From positions 496,001 to 560,000 of the forward strand of contig NZ_JUGF01000002.1 of NCBI RefSeq assembly GCF_000799165.1: a stretch of DNA of 64,000 nt, given 5' to 3'. The number at the start of each line of letters is the position of its first letter. Position 1 is the stretch's first letter. This stretch comes from Methylotenera versatilis 7 (GTDB lineage Bacteria; Pseudomonadota; Gammaproteobacteria; Burkholderiales; Methylophilaceae). The notes under the pieces were generated by a model. The model did not search any database. It saw nothing but the letters and a program-made list of their open reading frames with translations, and was not told the origin of the DNA. Below, one piece after another: positions 41,491 to 50,225 of this stretch. A program made the position numbers and the translations under genes.

Positions 41491-41535
41491 AAATAACGAC
41501 CTTTCATCATTTCTTGAATTCATATTTATGACTTT

Positions 41536-42768
41536 TTATAGTTGCGGGCTTGCAGCCAACATATTTCTTAATGGCACAATCACCTCATAAACGCGATAAC
41601 GATAACTTGTCCAGTCAGCACCTAATGCTCCCGATAAATTTAAATCAGATCCAAACACGCACAATCTAGCAGGTCCAGCAGCACTACCTGAACAAAGCTG
41701 AGTGACCGTTTCCTTTTCTAGCAGGTTATTTCTAGCAACAACAGCAATACGCACGGCTTTAATACGATTGCGATCATTTAGGGTCATTGCCGTTGGGGCA
41801 AAACTGCCTGTAGCATCTTGCCAGCTTGTGATGATTTCACTATTAGGTGTTGTGGCTACGCCATACTGTGCTTGCAGACTTACAATCTCATTTAACACAG
41901 GTTCTTGCACATTAGTGGCAGGATTACTTTTTCTCAGTTGATTCGAGTTGACATCAAAAGTTACCGCTTTAATCTGCCCCAAACAGGCAAACTTATCATC
42001 TTGCGCCATGCTTGTATTGGATAAGACACTGATTCCATTTGTAGCTGTCAGTGCCGTGACTCTCGTAGCAAAGCAACTAGTGCCTGGTCCATTTCTGGTC
42101 ACCAGCACCACATCACCCACCAAGCAACCCATATTGTTATCTACACCAACATAATTACTGCCAGCTAAAGTAACGATGTTAGTAGACATTGCGCCACGGC
42201 TGGTAGTGCCGTAACGTATGACTATAGTGTCACTATTAACACCATTTGTAATGGTAACTGGTGTAATAATGTCTCTCATAATACTGGTGGCATTTGGCCT
42301 AGTTGAGGTGATATCTGTATCTAAATTAATAACGTCTGATGACAACGCACTATCACACTTAAGTGCGGAGTAATTCACACCACGGGATACTGTTAAGGTG
42401 TCTGCAGCAATTTTGTCATTGTAAGCAGCTAATTTTGCTGCTCGTAACGCCTCAACTTCTTCAGGCGTTTTATCCGTATAATCTTCGAATTGATAAGTAT
42501 TAGCTGCTGTTAGCGATGTGATTACAGGCAAAGTGCCACTAGCCAATGGAATTCCATAACCTGAAAACTGTAGCTCACGCTGAATCATATACAAGCCAAT
42601 ATTACCATTGGTTTGAGCATCAGAAATACCTGTTGTACTACGTTTAGTACCTTCAAATGCAGAAAAAGTCTGCATAATGACTAACGTAGCAATCAAACCT
42701 ATTACCAGACCCACCATCAGCTCAATCAAGCTAAAACCCTGTTGATTAGTTATTTTTTTTGTCGTCAT
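41536..42768 (-). CDS. pilW: Type IV pilus minor pilin PilW
   Basis: Minor pilin of the priming complex at the pilus tip. The class III signal is intact: a short basic leader ending Q-Q-G, then F-S-L-I-E-L-M-V-G with Glu at position 5 and a long hydrophobic helix. The 410-residue body is mostly beta-rich with Cys pairs, as in PilW. It starts two bases after the pilV stop and ends about 45 bp before the chosen pilX start. Confidence 0.92.
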   Translation of the reverse strand: MTTKKITNQQGFSLIELMVGLVIGLIATLVIMQTFSAFEGTKRSTTGISDAQTNGNIGLYMIQRELQFSGYGIPLASGTLPVITSLTAANTYQFEDYTDKTPEEVEALRAAKLAAYNDKIAADTLTVSRGVNYSALKCDSALSSDVINLDTDITSTRPNATSIMRDIITPVTITNGVNSDTIVIRYGTTSRGAMSTNIVTLAGSNYVGVDNNMGCLVGDVVLVTRNGPGTSCFATRVTALTATNGISVLSNTSMAQDDKFACLGQIKAVTFDVNSNQLRKSNPATNVQEPVLNEIVSLQAQYGVATTPNSEIITSWQDATGSFAPTAMTLNDRNRIKAVRIAVVARNNLLEKETVTQLCSGSAAGPARLCVFGSDLNLSGALGADWTSYRYRVYEVIVPLRNMLAASPQL

Positions 42769-42770
42769 TA

Positions 42771-43078
42771 CTATCTCGCCGTAAAGATAGAAGTGACAGC
42801 TTCGTATGAGTGCTGAGACTCACCTGGCACTTGCCACGTAACTAGAAACTTAAATCGCCCATCAGAAAGTAATTTGGTGGTTAATATGCCACTAGGTAAA
42901 TTTGCCACAGGCATCGTATTATTACCACCTAAACCATATGGTGTAGACAACATCATCCCTAACCGTTGTTGCACCACATATGAGGCTTCAGCCCTGTAAG
43001 TTGCTTCTGCCGTATTCTTCATCATGGCACCTTGCAAGCCTGAAATTGCGAGGATGCCAAATGAAAAAAATGATTCAT
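42771..43078 (-). pseudogene. pilV: Minor pilin PilV, 5'-deleted and frameshifted
   Basis: The frame ending at 42771 reads F-S-F-G-I-L-A-I-S-G-L-Q-G-A-M-M-K and onward, a normal PilV body from the middle of its N-terminal helix to the end. The part that should come first, a basic leader with G-F-x-L-I-E and the first half of the helix, is missing. The fimT stop overlaps an ATG (TAATG, ATG at 43076-43078), the expected coupled start of pilV. From that ATG the frame reads only M-N-H-F-F-H-L and ends after 18 codons, because the T7 run leaves it one base out of frame. Restoring the frame would still not give a prepilin signal. The longer open frame from 43136 runs through the 3' end of fimT and has no pilin features. 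Confidence 0.8.
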
Positions 43079-43605
43079 TAACATTTACGTGGGTCAGTAC
43101 TTTTTGCGCTAGGATCGCACAAGCGTACATTGCCACCTGCGCCCAGCGTAATATTTAACTTACGATCAGCACCAGCAAAACTCACCTCAACTTCAGTAAG
43201 TTGATTTGCAGCAGTCGACTTAACGCCTAAACCAGTAAAGGTAACATTGTTAGCACCTCCTGGTGTTGGTGTAATTACTGCCGATGCAGTACCTCCATCA
43301 TTACTGCTCCGACTTTCCACCACGCCCCCAGATAAATCACTGCATGCTCTAGCGGCAGGCGTCACACACTCAACTGTCCAAGCAGAATTAACTCCCAACG
43401 TAAACTTTACTGGTGTATTACGCATTAGTGCCTCGGAACGTGCTTTTTGTATTCCATTCAATATCGATTCAGCTGCGGTGCGCACTTTAGTGTTCTGTAT
43501 CCAGGCACGATAACTAGGAGCGGCTACCGACGCTGTTATACCAATAACAGCAACAACAACCATTAACTCTATTAACGTAAATCCTGTCTGTTTAGATTTA
43601 AACAT
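43078..43605 (-). CDS. fimT: Minor pilin FimT/GspH family
   Basis: Pseudopilin-like minor pilin that in some species binds DNA during transformation. The class III signal is clear: K-S-K-Q-T-G then F-T-L-I-E-L-M-V-V-V-A-V-I-G. The GspH/FimT beta domain follows, with the A-R-S-E-A-L-M-R-N motif near residue 50. I use the ATG at 43605 (175 residues), two bases after the pilE stop; an in-frame TTG at 43614 is possible. The C-terminus ends D-P-R-K-C and its stop overlaps the remnant pilV start. Confidence 0.9.
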   Translation of the reverse strand: MFKSKQTGFTLIELMVVVAVIGITASVAAPSYRAWIQNTKVRTAAESILNGIQKARSEALMRNTPVKFTLGVNSAWTVECVTPAARACSDLSGGVVESRSSNDGGTASAVITPTPGGANNVTFTGLGVKSTAANQLTEVEVSFAGADRKLNITLGAGGNVRLCDPSAKSTDPRKC

Positions 43606-43607
43606 CT

Positions 43608-44021
43608 CTAGCAAGAACCGCTCGGTTTAAGTGACCAACATGCACTATTAAATGATGAAGATTTAGCATTATTTTGATTAATATTGTAAATATATCCAGC
43701 CATAACCCCACTGCCTGTTGCGGTTAGGGTATAAGCTGTCGCGGTGCCTGCAGCCGAACAGGCGAAGGCAAAATAAGTCGTGTCTGTACCAGTAGCAGGT
43801 GTACATGGTCCATCAACATACGTGCGATTATCTTGATAATACTGTTCCATTTTAATACGCATATCCGCCAATGCACCCGTTGCTGCTGAAGCGCGCGCAC
43901 GCTTCACATAATCTTGATAGGATGGAATCGCAATCGAAGCTAAAATCCCAATAATCGCCACCACAATCATAATCTCAACTAGCGTGAAGCCTTTTTGCAA
44001 ACGTTTTATAGTGTTCATCAT
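43608..44021 (-). CDS. pilE: Type IV minor pilin PilE
   Basis: First gene of the minus-strand minor-pilin operon. The prepilin leader ends Q-K-G and continues F-T-L-V-E-I-M-I-V-V-A-I-I-G-I-L-A-S-I-A-I-P-S-Y, followed by the typical Y-Y-x-D-N-R-T-Y segment and two C-terminal Cys residues (A-C-W and G-S-C) likely forming a disulfide loop. It has 137 residues. An AAGGG ribosome site precedes two tandem ATGs. By context it is the minor pilin PilE rather than the major pilin, though a major-pilin role cannot be excluded. Confidence 0.88.
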   Translation of the reverse strand: MMNTIKRLQKGFTLVEIMIVVAIIGILASIAIPSYQDYVKRARASAATGALADMRIKMEQYYQDNRTYVDGPCTPATGTDTTYFAFACSAAGTATAYTLTATGSGVMAGYIYNINQNNAKSSSFNSACWSLKPSGSC

Positions 44022-44221
44022 TAATACCCTTTTTTGCTTAGTTGCATCATGCCAAAGTCAAAATCACTATGCGAGCAGTATCCGATAATCGGTAAAATTG
44101 GTAGCACAAACGGCAATTGAATGACGTTACACACTGACCACATAAACCGCAACCTGCTGTCTATGCACATTAATGCTAAAATGCGTTTTTATGTATTTGC
44201 GTTAAGTAATGAGGAGCTTTA

Positions 44222-44425
44222 ATGCTTAAATCTAATAGTAATTTAGCTGTATATATATTGCTTTGCGCAATTTGTAGCACTTTAATGGCTTGCGGCACTA
44301 AAGGTCCCTTGTATATTCCTGAGCAACGTTATCCGCAAAAAGTTGAGCAACCGGCCTCACAAGATTCACCTGCGCCAAGCAATAAAAAAGCACCTCTGCC
44401 TCCACCAACCGTTAAAGATTACTAA
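44222..44425 (+). CDS. lptM: LPS-assembly lipoprotein LptM (YifL-like)
   Basis: Small lipoprotein; in E. coli LptM assists disulfide maturation of the LptD translocon. It has a signal peptide with lipobox L-M-A-C (Cys24) followed immediately by the family signature G-x-K-G-P-L-Y and a Pro/Lys/Ser-rich disordered tail. There are 67 residues and a GAGGAG ribosome site upstream of the ATG. It lies 6 bp before lysA, the standard neighbourhood. Confidence 0.87.
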   Translation: MLKSNSNLAVYILLCAICSTLMACGTKGPLYIPEQRYPQKVEQPASQDSPAPSNKKAPLPPPTVKDY

Positions 44426-44431
44426 TTAATT

Positions 44432-45676
44432 GTGAAAATATTTGATTTTAAAAATGGCAGTTTACATGCCGAAAATGTGGCCTTAAGCCAAATTGCCACG
44501 CAGTTTGATACGCCCTGTTATGTGTATTCCAAATCTGCTCTGACGCAAGCATTTAACAATTTTAAAGCGGGTTTAGCGGGCACCAATCACCTGGTGTGTT
44601 TTGCCGTAAAAGCCAACCCCAATATTGCCATTTTGAATTTATTCGCGAAATTGGGCGCGGGGTTTGATATTGTTTCTGGCGGTGAGTTAGCGCGTGTTCT
44701 AGCTGCCGGTGGCGATCCGCAAAAGATTGTTTTTTCTGGCGTAGGCAAAAGCGCGGATGAAATGCGCGCAGCATTAAACGCAGGTATTTTTTGCTTTAAT
44801 GTGGAGTCAGCCAGCGAGTTGGTGCGATTAAACCAGGTAGCTGGTGAAATGGGCAAAATCGCGCCCGTTTCGTTGCGAGTTAACCCGAATGTAGACGCAA
44901 AAACGCACCCTTATATTTCTACTGGTTTAAAGAATAATAAATTTGGCGTAGCGTTTGAAGATGCGCTTGCGGTGTATGAACAAGCTGCAGCCATGCCGAA
45001 TATTGCGGTACACGGCGTTGATTGCCATATCGGCTCGCAAATCACTGAGTTAGCACCGTTTATTGAGGCGCTTGATTTGATTTTAGGCTTAGTGGATGCG
45101 CTTGCCGCCAAAAACATACCGATTACACACATTGATGTGGGCGGTGGTATTGGCATCACTTATTCTGATGAAACACCACCGGAATTTGAAGCTTACGCCA
45201 AAGCCATTTTGGCTAAATTGGCGCATAAAAATGTCAAAGTGCTGTTTGAGCCGGGCCGCGCTTTAGTAGGCAACGCGGGTGTGCTACTGACAAAAGTAGA
45301 ATATTTAAAACATACCGAAAGTAAAAACTTTGCTATCGTCGATGCCGCGATGAACGATTTGATGCGTCCGGCTTTATATGATGCTTATCACGAAATTGTC
45401 GCGGTGAATCCGCGTGTAGGCGAGACAGATACTTATGAGATAGTAGGGCCAGTTTGTGAAAGTGGCGATTTTTTAGGCCATGACCGTGTATTTAACTTAG
45501 CAGAGGGTGACTTACTTGCTATCAAATCCGCTGGCGCTTATGGCATGAGTATGGCGAGTAACTACAATACACGTGGTCGTGCGGCTGAGGTAATGGTGGA
45601 TGACAATAAAATACACCTGATTCGCCAGCGCGAGAAAATCTCGGATTTATTTGCGCTAGAGCAATTATTACCTTAA
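44432..45676 (+). CDS. lysA: Diaminopimelate decarboxylase
   Basis: PLP-dependent, converts meso-diaminopimelate to lysine. It is a fold-type III enzyme with the PLP lysine in F-A-V-K-A-N-P near residue 60, the H-I-G-S-Q phosphate region, G-G-G-I-G-I near 232, and the catalytic Cys in G-P-V-C-E-S-G-D. The start is GTG at 44432; 414 residues is standard. dapF, which often follows, is absent: a terminator and a convergent gene come next. Confidence 0.95.
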   Translation: MKIFDFKNGSLHAENVALSQIATQFDTPCYVYSKSALTQAFNNFKAGLAGTNHLVCFAVKANPNIAILNLFAKLGAGFDIVSGGELARVLAAGGDPQKIVFSGVGKSADEMRAALNAGIFCFNVESASELVRLNQVAGEMGKIAPVSLRVNPNVDAKTHPYISTGLKNNKFGVAFEDALAVYEQAAAMPNIAVHGVDCHIGSQITELAPFIEALDLILGLVDALAAKNIPITHIDVGGGIGITYSDETPPEFEAYAKAILAKLAHKNVKVLFEPGRALVGNAGVLLTKVEYLKHTESKNFAIVDAAMNDLMRPALYDAYHEIVAVNPRVGETDTYEIVGPVCESGDFLGHDRVFNLAEGDLLAIKSAGAYGMSMASNYNTRGRAAEVMVDDNKIHLIRQREKISDLFALEQLLP

Positions 45677-45696
45677 CTCAATACGATTGATATAAC

Positions 45697-45726
45697 AAAA
45701 AAGCGAGGAATCAGTCCTCGCTTTTT
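45697..45726. terminator. Bidirectional terminator between lysA and purU
   Basis: GCGAGGA and TCCTCGC arms around ATCAG, flanked by A6 and T5. It separates the convergent lysA and purU transcripts. Confidence 0.88.
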
Positions 45727-45782
45727 CTGTGACTTTTTAAGTGTTAAGTTTTATATTATTTAAAATACTTAACCAATTAGTT

Positions 45783-46637
45783 TTAATCAAAAATAACCGT
45801 TTTATTCGCATACAATAAAATACGGTTTTCAATGTGCCAGCGCACGGCTTTACTTAACACGATGCGCTCTAGATCGCGTCCTTTTTGAATCAGATCTTCC
45901 ACTTGGTCGCGATGCGAAATACGATCAATATCCTGCTCGATAATCGGGCCTTCATCCAGTACTTCTGTCACATAATGACCAGTCGCACCAATCAACTTAA
46001 CACCGCGTTCAAACGCTCGATGGTAAGGCCTAGCCCCGATAAACGCAGGCAAAAATGAGTGATGAATGTTAATAATCTTTTGCGGATAACGTGCTACAAA
46101 ATCCGGTGACAAAATCTGCATATAACGCGCCAGCACGATTAAATCAATGTTGTAATCTTCAAATAATTTAAACTGCGCCGCTTCGGCCACTGGTTTATTG
46201 TCTTTATTCACTTCAATATAGTGAAAATCGATACCGTAAAATTTCACCAAAGCTTCAGTATCGCGGTGATTACTGATGATTAACGGTATTTCACAGGCTA
46301 ATTCGCCACTTTTATGGCGATGCAACAAATCGGCTAAACAATGGTCATATTGCGAAACCATAATTGCTACCCGCGTTTTATGCTGCGAAAGTTTGAGCTG
46401 CCACTGCATATTAAATTTGCTGGCAACGGGTTGAAACGCTTGCTCAAAAGCAGTTTCAGCCAAATTAAAATTCGCTACATCCCATTCCACACGCATTAAA
46501 AATAGATTATTTTCTGCATCTTGGTGCTGGTCTGCGTGTAAAATATTGGCATTATGCTGATATAAAAAATCAGCAATAGCCGCCACGATGCCTTTAGCAT
46601 CTGGGCAGGTAATCAGTAATGTCGCAGTATTTTTCAT
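45783..46637 (-). CDS. purU: Formyltetrahydrofolate deformylase
   Basis: Hydrolyses 10-formyl-THF to formate and THF, balancing the one-carbon pool, which is relevant in a methylotroph. The N-terminal ACT domain (about residues 5-85) begins L-L-I-T-C-P-D-A-K-G-I-V. The formyltransferase domain has I-S-N-H near residue 120, L-A-R-Y-M-Q-I-L-S, and the catalytic I-N-I-H-H-S-F-L-P-A-F near 205. Its 284 residues are normal. Confidence 0.95.
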   Translation of the reverse strand: MKNTATLLITCPDAKGIVAAIADFLYQHNANILHADQHQDAENNLFLMRVEWDVANFNLAETAFEQAFQPVASKFNMQWQLKLSQHKTRVAIMVSQYDHCLADLLHRHKSGELACEIPLIISNHRDTEALVKFYGIDFHYIEVNKDNKPVAEAAQFKLFEDYNIDLIVLARYMQILSPDFVARYPQKIINIHHSFLPAFIGARPYHRAFERGVKLIGATGHYVTEVLDEGPIIEQDIDRISHRDQVEDLIQKGRDLERIVLSKAVRWHIENRILLYANKTVIFD

Positions 46638-46742
46638 GTCTGTGTTTGCATGCCTAGGTTTGATAGACGTTTAAGTGAAAATTTGTGCCATTATACCGAA
46701 TTATAATGACTAACTAATCACAAGCAGTGAACCATTTGAATT

Positions 46743-47780
46743 ATGAGTGAAGCCCTTACAAAACAAGCTGCACCAGCTAGTATCGTTTTAGCCAATCCGC
46801 GTGGATTCTGTGCGGGTGTTGATCGCGCAATTATTATTGTCGAACAGGCTTTAGAAAAATTTGGTGCGCCGATCTATGTGCGTAACGAAGTGGTACACAA
46901 CAAATTTGTTGTAGATGGCCTGCGTGCCAAAGGCGCTATTTTTGTCAATGAATTAGACAAAATACCGACTGGCAGCACCGTGATTTTTAGTGCGCACGGC
47001 GTATCAAAAGCGGTTAGAAAAGAGGCTGAATCACGCGGATTAACGGCGTTTGATGCCACTTGTCCGTTAGTGACAAAAGTGCATATTGAAGTCGCCAAAA
47101 TGCGCCAGGCGGGGTTGGAAATCATCATGATTGGGCACAAAGGCCATCCAGAGGTAGAAGGTACTATGGGTCAAGTTGAGGGGGGTCAGGTTGAAGGCGA
47201 CCCAGATGTGCATGATCACGATCATGCAGAAACCTCCGCCGGCAATGGCATGTATTTGGTGGAAACGCCCGAAGATGTGCTGAACTTAACCGTTAAAAAT
47301 GCTGAAAAATTAGCTTTTGTGACACAAACCACGCTTTCAATGGATGATGCAGCATTAGTCATTGATGCACTCAAAGCTAGATTTCCGACGATTCAATCAC
47401 CAAAAAGCGATGATATTTGCTATGCCACGCAAAACCGTCAAGATGCGGTCAAAATCATGGCGAAAGATTGTGACTTAGTGATTGTGGTAGGTTCACCCAA
47501 CAGCTCAAACTCCAACCGCTTAAGAGAGGTTGCACAAAATCAAGGTGTTGAAGCGTACATGGTGGATAACGCCAGTTATTTAAAGGCGGAATGGTTGATG
47601 GGCAAGAAGAAAATTGGCGTATCTGCTGGTGCATCGGCACCTGAGGTTTTAGTGAAAGAGGTGATTGCTAAACTACAAGCCTTAAGCGCGGCGGACGTAA
47701 CGGAGTTGCAGGGTGTAATTGAAAGTGTGGTGTTTCAGTTGCCTAAGAACTTAACCAACGCAACCATTACCCGCAAATAA
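46743..47780 (+). CDS. ispH: 4-hydroxy-3-methylbut-2-enyl diphosphate reductase
   Basis: Last enzyme of the MEP isoprenoid pathway, with a [4Fe-4S] cluster. The three cluster cysteines are visible: Cys23 in G-F-C-A-G-V, Cys107 in D-A-T-C-P-L-V, and one in [10 protein letters not shown]. Substrate residues H-N and A-H-G-V are present. Its 345 residues exceed the usual 310-320, mainly because of an Asp/His/Gly-rich insertion at about residues 145-168, between G-T-M-G-Q and G-M-Y-L-V-E. Confidence 0.95.
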   Translation: MSEALTKQAAPASIVLANPRGFCAGVDRAIIIVEQALEKFGAPIYVRNEVVHNKFVVDGLRAKGAIFVNELDKIPTGSTVIFSAHGVSKAVRKEAESRGLTAFDATCPLVTKVHIEVAKMRQAGLEIIMIGHKGHPEVEGTMGQVEGGQVEGDPDVHDHDHAETSAGNGMYLVETPEDVLNLTVKNAEKLAFVTQTTLSMDDAALVIDALKARFPTIQSPKSDDICYATQNRQDAVKIMAKDCDLVIVVGSPNSSNSNRLREVAQNQGVEAYMVDNASYLKAEWLMGKKKIGVSAGASAPEVLVKEVIAKLQALSAADVTELQGVIESVVFQLPKNLTNATITRK

Positions 47781-47815
47781 TAGTCCTAAGCAATTCGAAA
47801 AAAGATTTATTCACT

Positions 47816-48262
47816 GTGTTCAAAACCCCTATTTCGGCACTTGTACTGATTCATACTCAAGACTTACAAGTATTAATTATGGAACGCACGGATAAGACGG
47901 GCTTTTGGCAATCGGTCACGGGCAGTGTAGAAGGTGATGAAACACCGAAGCAGGCGGCGATTCGCGAAGTGCTGGAAGAAACTGGGCTGGATACCAATCA
48001 ATACGATTTACAAGATTGGCATACAAGCAACACTTATGAAATATATCCGCATTGGCGGTATCGCTATGCGCCTGGCGTGGTGGAAAATATTGAACATTTG
48101 TTTGGCCTAGAACTACCAAAAATCATGCCGATTAAACTCGCACCTGATGAGCATACTCGCTATGAGTGGGTAGATTGGCGTGAAGCAGCCACTCGCGTTT
48201 TTTCCTGGACAAATATTGATGCGCTCAAGAAATTAGGCGAACGGCATCACCTAGCTTTGTAA
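47816..48262 (+). CDS. nudB: Dihydroneopterin triphosphate diphosphatase (Nudix)
   Basis: Nudix hydrolase, by similarity removing pyrophosphate from dihydroneopterin triphosphate in folate synthesis. The Nudix box G-x5-E-x7-R-E-x2-E-E-x-G begins at G-S-V-E-G-D-E near residue 37 and is complete. The N-terminal K-T-P-I-S-A-L-V-L-I-H and the W-R-Y-R-Y-A-P-G-V segment fit NudB. It has 148 residues and a GTG start at 47816. Assignment among Nudix families is by these motifs, so substrate certainty is moderate. Confidence 0.85.
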   Translation: MFKTPISALVLIHTQDLQVLIMERTDKTGFWQSVTGSVEGDETPKQAAIREVLEETGLDTNQYDLQDWHTSNTYEIYPHWRYRYAPGVVENIEHLFGLELPKIMPIKLAPDEHTRYEWVDWREAATRVFSWTNIDALKKLGERHHLAL

Positions 48263-48345
48263 ATCGTTTTATAAACCATCCCGTTAGCTTTATAAAAAAT
48301 AAAGTTATAAAATAAACCTTTCAAGTGTGACAAGCTCAAACCCAT

Positions 48346-49443
48346 ATGCAAACAGCAACCATAAAATTTGAAAAATATCAGGCAGTAGACGATGCCGACT
48401 GCCAGCGTCGCATCATTGCCGCACGCAACAAACTCGGCAAACGCTTGGTGATTCTAGGTCATCATTATCAGAATGAGGCGGTATACCGCCACGCCGATTT
48501 CACAGGTGACTCACTCAAATTATCGCGCTATTGCGAAGATCTAGATGCCGAATTTATTGTATTTTTAGGTGTGCATTTTATGGCGGAAGTAGCCGATATA
48601 TTAAGCCGCCCAGAACAAATCGTTGTATTGCCAGACTTGGCTGCGGGCTGCAGCATGGCGGATATGGCTAATTTAGCCAAGGTTGAGCGCAGCTATCGCG
48701 AACTGAGCAAAGTGCTCGATTTCGATGAAACCATTACACCCGTTACCTACATTAACTCGGCGGCCGATTTAAAAGCATTTTGTGGTGAACATGGCGGCAT
48801 CGTTTGTACCAGCACAAACGCACCAAAAATCTTAGAGTGGAGTTTTGCACAGCGCGAAAAAGTGCTGTTTTTCCCTGACCAGAATCTAGGTCGCTGGTCT
48901 GGCCATAAAATGGGTATTCCATTAGAACAAATGCCGATTTGGGATCCTGATCAGCCCATGGGCGGCTTAACCGTTGAAGAAATCAAGAATGCCAAGATTC
49001 TGCTGTGGAAAGGCCATTGCGCCGTTCACCAAATGTTCAGGTTGCAAAACATTACCAAATTCCGTGCCGACCATCCTGATGGCATTGTGATTTCACACCC
49101 TGAAGCGCCATTTGAAGTATGCCTGAACTCAGACTATGTGGGTTCTACCGAATATATTTTAAAAACCGTGAGTGAAGCGCCACCAAACACCAAATGGTTA
49201 GTCGGCACCGAGTTAAACTTGGTCAATCGTTTAGCCGAACAAATGAAGCCACAGGGTAAGTTGGTACAATTTATGAGTCACGTGGTTTGCGAATGCTCTA
49301 CCATGGCGCGTATCGACCCGCAACATTTGGCTTGGACACTGGAGAATCTGGCTGAAGGTAAAATCGTCAATCAGATTAAAGTGCCAGAACACGATGCAAA
49401 ATTAGCTAAGTTAACCTTGGACCGGATGTTGGCAGCTTCATAA
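48346..49443 (+). CDS. nadA: Quinolinate synthase
   Basis: [4Fe-4S] enzyme condensing iminoaspartate and DHAP to quinolinate for NAD synthesis. Conserved blocks are I-L-G-H-H-Y-Q near residue 37, G-V-H-F-M-A-E, A-A-G-C-S-M-A-D with the first cluster Cys near 104, K-G-H-C-A-V-H-Q, and H-V-V-C-E-C-S-T-M. Its 365 residues are standard for the longer bacterial type. The HIT gene starts right after its stop. Confidence 0.95.
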   Translation: MQTATIKFEKYQAVDDADCQRRIIAARNKLGKRLVILGHHYQNEAVYRHADFTGDSLKLSRYCEDLDAEFIVFLGVHFMAEVADILSRPEQIVVLPDLAAGCSMADMANLAKVERSYRELSKVLDFDETITPVTYINSAADLKAFCGEHGGIVCTSTNAPKILEWSFAQREKVLFFPDQNLGRWSGHKMGIPLEQMPIWDPDQPMGGLTVEEIKNAKILLWKGHCAVHQMFRLQNITKFRADHPDGIVISHPEAPFEVCLNSDYVGSTEYILKTVSEAPPNTKWLVGTELNLVNRLAEQMKPQGKLVQFMSHVVCECSTMARIDPQHLAWTLENLAEGKIVNQIKVPEHDAKLAKLTLDRMLAAS

Positions 49444-49872
49444 ATGAGCGTTTGTGATTTATGTAGTGCAAGCCCACACGATATTCTGTGGCAAGACGAT
49501 TTTTGCCGCGTGGTGCTGTTAAATGATGCAAATTACCCTGCTTATTGCCGAGTTGAATTGCTTGATCACATCAAAGAAATGACTGATTTAGCACCACAGC
49601 AACGGGCAAGAATGATGAAAACAGTTTTTGCGGTTGAATTGGCACTAAGGGAAGTCACGCAGGCCGATAAAATCAATCTTGCTAGCTTAGGTAACAAAAC
49701 GCCACATGTACATTGGCATGTGATTCCGCGTTTTGAAAATGACAAGCATTTTCCCAACTCCCATTGGGGTGAAGCGGTGCGGGAAGGTCAGCCATTTATG
49801 TTGAACGACGCAGCCAAACAAGAATTAACTGGCAAAATTAAAGCGCATATTGAATGCGCTTTAAAAGGTTGA
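49444..49872 (+). CDS. HIT-family nucleotide-binding hydrolase
   Basis: Histidine-triad protein, typically a nucleotide phosphoramidase or dinucleoside polyphosphate hydrolase. The triad reads H-V-H-W-H-V-I-P-R near residue 90. The N-terminal C-x2-C (C-D-L-C) resembles zinc-binding HIT proteins. At 142 residues it is of normal length. It begins at the base after the nadA stop, so it is co-transcribed; the exact substrate is unknown. Confidence 0.9.
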   Translation: MSVCDLCSASPHDILWQDDFCRVVLLNDANYPAYCRVELLDHIKEMTDLAPQQRARMMKTVFAVELALREVTQADKINLASLGNKTPHVHWHVIPRFENDKHFPNSHWGEAVREGQPFMLNDAAKQELTGKIKAHIECALKG

Positions 49873-49887
49873 TTAGTCGTTAAAACT

Positions 49888-50202
49888 TTATTCAACTACT
49901 AATCGATTCACCACATTGCCGTTGATTAAATGGCCTTCAATAATTTCTTCAATATCTTCATTGTCCACAAATGTATACCAGATTGCTTGCGGATAAACTA
50001 CTAATAACGGCCCAAGCTCACAGCGGTCAAAACAGCCGGCACGGTTAATACGCACTTTCCCTTCGCCATTTAAACCGAGTTTTTTTACGCGCGATTTCAT
50101 ATAATCAAACGCCGCTTCTGCACCTTTATCCTGACAACAAGATTCACCATCTGGTCGCTGATTCAGGCAAAAAAAGACATGGTGTTTAAAGTGATTATTC
50201 AT
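49888..50202 (-). CDS. Thioredoxin-like [2Fe-2S] ferredoxin
   Basis: Small (2Fe-2S) ferredoxin domain protein of the type found widely in proteobacteria. Cluster ligand candidates are Cys in F-F-C-L-N-Q, then C-C near residue 22, and C-F-D-R-C near 60-64 within R-A-G-C-F-D-R-C-E-L-G-P. From the ATG at 50200-50202 it has 104 residues; a longer frame reaches into tonB but lacks support. The role is unknown; it is the last gene of the metH-mpl-tonB-fdx series. Confidence 0.87.
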   Translation of the reverse strand: MNNHFKHHVFFCLNQRPDGESCCQDKGAEAAFDYMKSRVKKLGLNGEGKVRINRAGCFDRCELGPLLVVYPQAIWYTFVDNEDIEEIIEGHLINGNVVNRLVVE

Positions 50203-50225
50203 AATTAAGCTCTTTTTGCTGCAAA

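Noticed and set aside
43060-43080. Programmed slippage on the T7 run to restore PilV
   Set aside because: A one-base shift gives M-N-H-F-F-S-F-G, still without a prepilin cleavage signal, so slippage would not make a functional pilin.
42771-43136. Reading the 121-codon frame ending at 42771 as an intact protein starting at 43136
   Set aside because: Its first 19 codons overlap the fimT 3' end in another frame and lack any signal peptide; only the part from about 43070 is PilV-like.
43970-44221. Possible sigma54 promoter upstream of pilE (TTGGCATGATGCAA on the minus strand near 44045-44060)
   Set aside because: The GG and GC elements are about four bases too close to each other for a -24/-12 promoter.
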